The position numbers and the translations under genes are program-made. Below are positions 7,723 through 11,517 of a DNA stretch of 11,517 bases, piece after piece; positions within the stretch are counted from its first letter, which is position 1, and each line of letters starts with the position of its first letter. This DNA is from an uncultured Clostridia bacterium (GTDB taxonomy: Bacteria; Bacillota; Clostridia; Christensenellales; Borkfalkiaceae): assembly GCA_934247855.1 (NCBI GenBank), contig CAKQKA010000056.1, positions 1 through 11,517 on the forward strand, written 5' to 3'. Below the pieces are notes generated by a model that did no database searches, was not told the DNA's origin, and worked only from the letters and a program-made list of their open reading frames with translations.

Positions 7723-8382
7723 ATGGAACTGAAGGGCAAAAAAGTTGTTTTTCTCGGCGATTCGATAACCGAGGGTGTGGGAGCCGACGCGCCCGAGCAT
7801 ATTTACCATGCGGTGTTAAAAGATTTGCTCGGCATTAAAGAATGTGTAAACGCAGGCGTTTCGGGCACGAGAATTGCTCGGCAAAAAATGCCTACCGTAA
7901 ACGAACCGAGTTTCGATCTCGATTTTTTAATGAGATTCGACGACGTCGATAAAGACGCCGATTATTTGTTTATTTTCGGCGGGACAAACGATTTCGGGCA
8001 CGGCGATTCCGAATTCGGTTCGGCGGACAGCGACGATATCTATACCTTTCAGGGCGCGCTTAACGTGTTGTATACAAAAGCGAAAAATGCGTTCGGCTCG
8101 GATAGGGTTGTAATTTTAACGCCTATGCGCCGTTTCGGTATGAACAGCAGCAAGGGCGATGGTTCAAGAAGGGTGCCTTGTCCTCCGCTCGGCGAATATG
8201 TTAAAGCCGAAATCGAAGCCGCTGCAAGATACGGGTTTAAAGTGATCGATTTATTCAGCGTTCCCGAACTCGATCCCAACGACGAAAAGTACGTTCGTTA
8301 TTTTGCCGACGGTTTGCATCCGAACACCGAAGGGTACAGGTTGCTTGCCGAAGTTCTCGCAAAAAAAATCAAAGAATTATAA
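7723..8382 (+). CDS. SGNH/GDSL-family hydrolase (probable carbohydrate or short-chain acyl esterase)
   Basis: This 219-residue protein shows the SGNH hydrolase blocks in order: VVFLGDSITEGVG with the nucleophile Ser near the N-terminus (block I), NAGVSGTRI with the oxyanion Gly (II), FIFGGTNDFG with the G-x-N-D signature (III), and DGLHPNTEGY with the catalytic Asp and His (V). The length is normal for a single-domain member. There is no signal peptide, so it acts in the cytoplasm, probably removing acetyl or other acyl groups from imported sugars; the substrate is inferred from its neighbours. It is the first gene after the strong promoter at 7627-7655 and precedes fucI by 81 nt, so it appears to lead the second operon. 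A general lysophospholipase/esterase role cannot be excluded. Confidence 0.93.
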   Translation: MELKGKKVVFLGDSITEGVGADAPEHIYHAVLKDLLGIKECVNAGVSGTRIARQKMPTVNEPSFDLDFLMRFDDVDKDADYLFIFGGTNDFGHGDSEFGSADSDDIYTFQGALNVLYTKAKNAFGSDRVVILTPMRRFGMNSSKGDGSRRVPCPPLGEYVKAEIEAAARYGFKVIDLFSVPELDPNDEKYVRYFADGLHPNTEGYRLLAEVLAKKIKEL

Positions 8383-8393
8383 TCTAAAAAATT

Positions 8394-8431
8394 GCGGCGC
8401 AAGCCGTTTATCGTCGCGGAATTTCGCGATG
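8394..8431 (+). other. Two tandem hairpins in the SGNH hydrolase-fucI gap
   Basis: The first hairpin (8394-8407) is CGGC-GCAA-GCCG, a GNRA tetraloop on a 4-bp stem plus a G-U pair. The second (8412-8431) pairs CGTCGCG with CGCGATG around a 6-nt loop. Neither is followed by a U-run, so they look less like terminators than like a processing or stability element that could give fucI its own expression level. The fucI SD AGAGG (8451-8455) follows. Confidence 0.4.
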
Positions 8432-8463
8432 TTTCAAATCATCTTTAAAAAGAGGTAAAAATT

Positions 8464-10269
8464 ATGGCAAAGAATCGTTTAATAGGGGATTACCCCGTAA
8501 TCGGAATCAGACCGACGATCGACGGCAGACGCGGAAAAATCAAAGTGCGTGAATCGCTCGAAGATCAGACCATGAATATGGCGAAATCCGCCGCAAAACT
8601 TATCGAAGAAAACGTTTTCTATTCTAACGGCGAACACGTTAAAGTAATTATCGCCGATACGACTATCGGTCGTGTTGCCGAAGCCGCCGCTTGCGCGGAT
8701 AAATTCAGAAAAGCCGGCGTAGATATTACGCTTACGGTTACGCCTTGCTGGTGTTACGGCGCGGAAACCATGGATATGGATCCGATGACGATTAAAGCCG
8801 TTTGGGGCTTTAACGGAACGGAACGCCCGGGCGCTGTTTATCTCGCTTCGGTTCTTGCAACTCACGCGCAGAAAGGCTTGCCCGCATTCGGCATTTACGG
8901 ACACGAAGTTCAGGAAGCCGACGATACTTCCATTCCCGCCGACGTGCAGGAAAAAATGCTGCGTTTTGCGAGAGCGGCTGTAGCGGTTGCGACTATGCGC
9001 GGTAAATCGTATTTGCAGATCGGTTCGGTTACCATGGGTATCGGCGGTTCTATCATCAGCCCCGAATTCTTTGAAGAATATCTCGGCATGCGCGTTGAAT
9101 CGGTCGACGAAGTGGAAATTATCCGCAGAATGACCGAAGGCATTTACGATAAAGCCGAATACAAGAAAGCTCTTGCGTGGGTTAAAGAAAAATGCCGCCC
9201 GGACTTCGACAAGAATCCCGTCGAAATGCAGAAAACTCCCGCACAGAAAGAAAAAGACTGGGAATTTACTGCAAAAATGGCGTGCATAATCAAAGACTTG
9301 TTCAACGGCAACAAGAAACTTCCCAAGGGCAGAGAAGAAGAGATGGTCGGGCATAACGCCATCGTCGGCGGTTTCCAAGGTCAAAGACAGTGGACGGACT
9401 TCTATCCTAACTGCGACTTCCCCGAATCCATTCTCAATTCGTCGTTCGACTGGAACGGAGCGAGAGAGCCGTACATTCTCGGCACTGAAAACGACACGCT
9501 CAACGCAACGAGCATGTTATTTATGAAGTTGCTCACCGGCAGAGCGCAGATGTTTGCCGACGTCCGTACTTACTGGTCGGGCGAATCGGTCAAGCGCGTT
9601 ACGGGTTACGACCTCGAAGGTCACGCAAAAGAGGCGGACGGCTTTATTCACCTTATCAACTCGGGCGCTTGCTGCGTTGACGCTTGCGGCGAAGTCAAGG
9701 ACGAAAAGGGCAACGCCGTAATGAAAAAATGGTGGGAAGTTACCGACGCCGATATCGACACAATGATGAACGCAACCACCTGGCCGTATGCCGACCTCGG
9801 ATATTTCCGCGGCGGCGGATATTCTTCGCGCTTTGTAACGCGTGCGGAAATGCCTGCTACAATGATAAGGCTTAACCTTATCAAAGGTTTAGGACCTGTT
9901 TTGCAGATAGTCGAGGGTTGGACGGTAAAACTTCCGGACGAAGTTACCGACAAACTGTGGAAGAGAACCGACTATACGTGGCCTTGCACCTGGTTTGCTC
10001 CGAGAGTTACGGGCAAGGGCGCGTTCAAGTCGGCTTACGACGTAATGAACAACTGGGGCGCAAACCACGGCGCGATTTCTTACGGACATATCGGCGCGGA
10101 TCTTATCACAATGTGCTCGATGCTCCGTATTCCCGTATGCATGCATAACGTAGACGAAAAAGATATTTATCGCCCCGCCGCATGGAACGCGTTCGGAATG
10201 GATAAAGAAGGTCAGGACTACCGCGCTTGCGAAGCCTACGGACCTATGTATAAAAACATAAGAAAGTAA
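8464..10269 (+). CDS. fucI: L-fucose isomerase
   Basis: The 601-residue product catalyses L-fucose to L-fuculose (the family also converts D-arabinose to D-ribulose) in the cytoplasm with Mn2+. The sequence follows FucI throughout: IGIRPTIDGRRGKIKVRESL at the N-terminus, TPCWCYGAETMDMD, FGIYGHEVQEADDTSIPAD, and the active-site region GFQGQRQWTDFYPN ... SFDWNGAREPYILGTENDTLN. Glu342 (in TEND) and Asp366 (in FADVRTYW) are 24 residues apart, as are the metal ligands Glu337 and Asp361 of E. coli FucI. His535 in WGANHGAISYGHIGADL fits the third ligand. Length agrees with the family (E. coli about 591). The start is supported by AGAGG 8 nt upstream. The manA-like gene begins 1 nt after its stop. 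No fuculokinase or fuculose-phosphate aldolase is in the window. Confidence 0.97.
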   Translation: MAKNRLIGDYPVIGIRPTIDGRRGKIKVRESLEDQTMNMAKSAAKLIEENVFYSNGEHVKVIIADTTIGRVAEAAACADKFRKAGVDITLTVTPCWCYGAETMDMDPMTIKAVWGFNGTERPGAVYLASVLATHAQKGLPAFGIYGHEVQEADDTSIPADVQEKMLRFARAAVAVATMRGKSYLQIGSVTMGIGGSIISPEFFEEYLGMRVESVDEVEIIRRMTEGIYDKAEYKKALAWVKEKCRPDFDKNPVEMQKTPAQKEKDWEFTAKMACIIKDLFNGNKKLPKGREEEMVGHNAIVGGFQGQRQWTDFYPNCDFPESILNSSFDWNGAREPYILGTENDTLNATSMLFMKLLTGRAQMFADVRTYWSGESVKRVTGYDLEGHAKEADGFIHLINSGACCVDACGEVKDEKGNAVMKKWWEVTDADIDTMMNATTWPYADLGYFRGGGYSSRFVTRAEMPATMIRLNLIKGLGPVLQIVEGWTVKLPDEVTDKLWKRTDYTWPCTWFAPRVTGKGAFKSAYDVMNNWGANHGAISYGHIGADLITMCSMLRIPVCMHNVDEKDIYRPAAWNAFGMDKEGQDYRACEAYGPMYKNIRK

Positions 10270-10270
10270 T

Positions 10271-11188
10271 ATGATTCAGAAAATGACACCCGTTCTCAAA
10301 GATTATTTGTGGGGCGGTGAAAAACTCAAATCGGTATATAACCGTAAATCAAGCGGTAAGGTGGCGGAAAGTTGGGAACTTTCCGTTCACCCCGCCGGTG
10401 AAAGTTTAACGCAAAATTCGCAGACTTTAGCCGAATACATAAGCCACAACAAGGGCGTGTTGGGTAAAAACGCAAATTTTCCCGTGCTGATTAAGTATAT
10501 CGACGCGGCGCAAAATCTCTCCGTGCAAGTTCATCCCGCCGACGATTTCGCAAGAAAATACGAAAACGATAACGGCAAAACCGAAATGTGGTATATCATT
10601 TCGGCGGACGACGGCGCAGGCATTTACTGCGGTTTCAAGCGCGATACGAACAAGGAAGAATTCCTTGAAAAGGTCAAGGACGGAACGGTAGAAGAACTGC
10701 TCAACTTCATTCCCGTAAAGGCGGGCGATTGCTACCTTATCAAAGCGGGCACGGTGCATGCCATCGGTGCGGGGTGCGTAATATGCGAGGTTCAGCAAAA
10801 CAGCAACGTGACTTACCGCGTGTATGATTATAACCGTCGCGGTGCGGACGGAAAACTGCGCGAACTGCACGTCGATAAAGCAGTTAAAGTAATAAATTTC
10901 AAAAAGTTTGTTGACTGCACGAACAGCGGAGCGTTTACCGCGATCGGCGGCGGCAAGTTAAGGCTGCTTACGCAATGCGAGTATTTCCGTTGTTTCGAGC
11001 TAAAACTCGACGGTGATTTTACATACAAGAGCGAAGATTCTTTCGTTGCGTTGAATTTCGTGCGCGGCGAAGGTACAATCAACGGCGAACGTTTCGGCTC
11101 GGGCGACAGTTTCTTCGTCCCATGCGGCGAAGATTTTTCCATAAGCGGCAATGCAACAGCTGTTCTGACTCTTGGCGGAGAAAAATAA
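10271..11188 (+). CDS. manA: Class I mannose-6-phosphate isomerase-type cupin
   Basis: This 305-residue protein matches the short (Bacillus-type, about 315 aa) class I phosphomannose isomerases, which interconvert mannose-6-phosphate and fructose-6-phosphate with Zn2+. Visible landmarks are LKDYLWGGEKL, VAESWELSVHPAGES, the metal-binding Q-V-H-P (Gln86, His88), TEMWYII with Glu105, AGTVHAIGAG with His163, and YRVYDYNRRGADGKLRELHVDKA, which carries the conserved Arg. A second cupin half follows to the C-terminus. It starts 1 nt after the fucI stop without a clear separate SD, so coupling to fucI translation is likely. The adjacency suggests use on sugars released by the same locus, for example mannose next to fucose; activity on another aldose phosphate is possible. 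Confidence 0.93.
   Translation: MIQKMTPVLKDYLWGGEKLKSVYNRKSSGKVAESWELSVHPAGESLTQNSQTLAEYISHNKGVLGKNANFPVLIKYIDAAQNLSVQVHPADDFARKYENDNGKTEMWYIISADDGAGIYCGFKRDTNKEEFLEKVKDGTVEELLNFIPVKAGDCYLIKAGTVHAIGAGCVICEVQQNSNVTYRVYDYNRRGADGKLRELHVDKAVKVINFKKFVDCTNSGAFTAIGGGKLRLLTQCEYFRCFELKLDGDFTYKSEDSFVALNFVRGEGTINGERFGSGDSFFVPCGEDFSISGNATAVLTLGGEK
11177..11180 (+). promoter_or_regulatory. Ribosome binding site fixing a TTG start at 11189
   Basis: GGAG near the end of manA lies 8 nt before the TTG that directly follows the manA stop codon. The spacing is ideal, and the TTG begins the recognisable N-terminus of the next protein. Confidence 0.7.
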
Positions 11189-11517
11189 TTGGAAAGCGTA
11201 CTATTTATTCTTGAAATAATCGGCACGATAGCTTTTGCGGTGTCGGGTTCGTTCGTCGCGGTAAAAGCAAAGTTCGATATTTTCGGTGTTATCGTGGTAG
11301 GGTGCATAACGGCGATCGGCGGCGGCATCATGCGCGATACGCTGATCGGCAGCGTGCCTCCGCAAATATTCAATAAAGGTTACCTCGTAGCGGTGGCGGC
11401 TGTATCGTCTATCGCCGTTTTCGTGTTGTCTTATTTTGACAGAAACAAGTTCGAGGACGTAAACGCCAAGGTCGATAAAGTCAATAATATTTTCGATGCG
11501 ATAGGTCTTGCGGCATT
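11189..11517 (+). CDS. TRIC/UPF0126 family membrane protein (3' partial)
   Basis: This frame begins with TTG immediately after the manA stop and runs open to the window end (109 full codons). The translation starts ESVLFILEIIGTIAFAVSGS, a first membrane segment, followed by VKAKFDIFGVIVVGCITAIG and the GGGIMRDTLIG signature of the YicG/UPF0126 family, which belongs to the trimeric intracellular cation channel (TRIC) fold. A further membrane segment (LVAVAAVSSIAVFVLSYF) and the start of the second repeat (FDAIGLAA) are visible. Full-length members have about 200-210 residues with two such repeats, so roughly half is missing. The family is generally linked to monovalent cation or small-molecule passage; a link to sugar use is not evident beyond operon position. 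Confidence 0.92.
   Translation, partial: MESVLFILEIIGTIAFAVSGSFVAVKAKFDIFGVIVVGCITAIGGGIMRDTLIGSVPPQIFNKGYLVAVAAVSSIAVFVLSYFDRNKFEDVNAKVDKVNNIFDAIGLAA

Noticed and set aside
8479..9384. 301-codon antisense frame inside fucI
   Set aside because: It is opposite a fully conserved fucI and has no recognisable domain; long antisense frames arise from codon bias here.
10828..11373. 181-codon minus-strand frame across the manA/TRIC junction
   Set aside because: It is antisense to two recognisable genes and its composition looks like a shadow, with no family pattern.
1..11517. CRISPR array, tRNA/rRNA genes, insertion sequence or phage genes
   Set aside because: No regularly spaced direct repeats, no transposase or integrase motifs, and no RNA gene structures were found.

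Overview
The window reads as part of a bacterial carbohydrate-utilisation locus. All but one gene lie on the + strand and are tightly packed. A classical lipoprotein signal with a lipobox, AGGAG-like ribosome binding sites, TTGACA/TATAAT-type promoter elements and a cre-like box point to a low-to-moderate GC Firmicute. An uncultured gut Clostridia lineage is my best guess, but this is inference from style and no marker gene is present. There are no tRNA or rRNA genes, insertion sequences or CRISPR arrays.

Region 1 (1-7190) is an apparent operon of four genes. The first is a large 5'-truncated protein made of carbohydrate-binding-like beta-sandwich modules, with at least four related CBM9/DOMON-like units. 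The second is an extracellular lipoprotein with a GH43-like five-bladed propeller followed by three beta-sandwich domains; the residue where GH43 normally has its catalytic base Asp appears to be Asn. The third and fourth are paralogous compact DUF4838-type proteins of about 300 residues without signal peptides. A perfect 15-bp hairpin flanked by A- and T-tracts ends this unit and probably works in both directions.

Region 2 (7272-7722) holds one small convergent minus-strand gene of about 64 codons. It also holds a divergent regulatory region with a minus-strand TATAAT, a cre-like box, and a strong + promoter (TTGTAA-N17-TAGAAT with an extended -10).

Region 3 (7723-11517) is a second operon: an SGNH/GDSL esterase-like hydrolase, L-fucose isomerase (fucI), a class I mannose-6-phosphate isomerase-type protein (manA), and the start of a TRIC/UPF0126-family membrane protein cut by the window end.

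Proposed working model (inference): surface proteins bind and perhaps process an external glycan, the cytoplasmic DUF4838 proteins and the SGNH hydrolase trim and deacylate imported oligosaccharides, and FucI and ManA feed released fucose- or mannose-type sugars into metabolism. The transporter, fuculokinase and aldolase expected for such a pathway are not in this window. The least described parts are the paired stand-alone DUF4838 proteins and the possibly base-less GH43-like lipoprotein.
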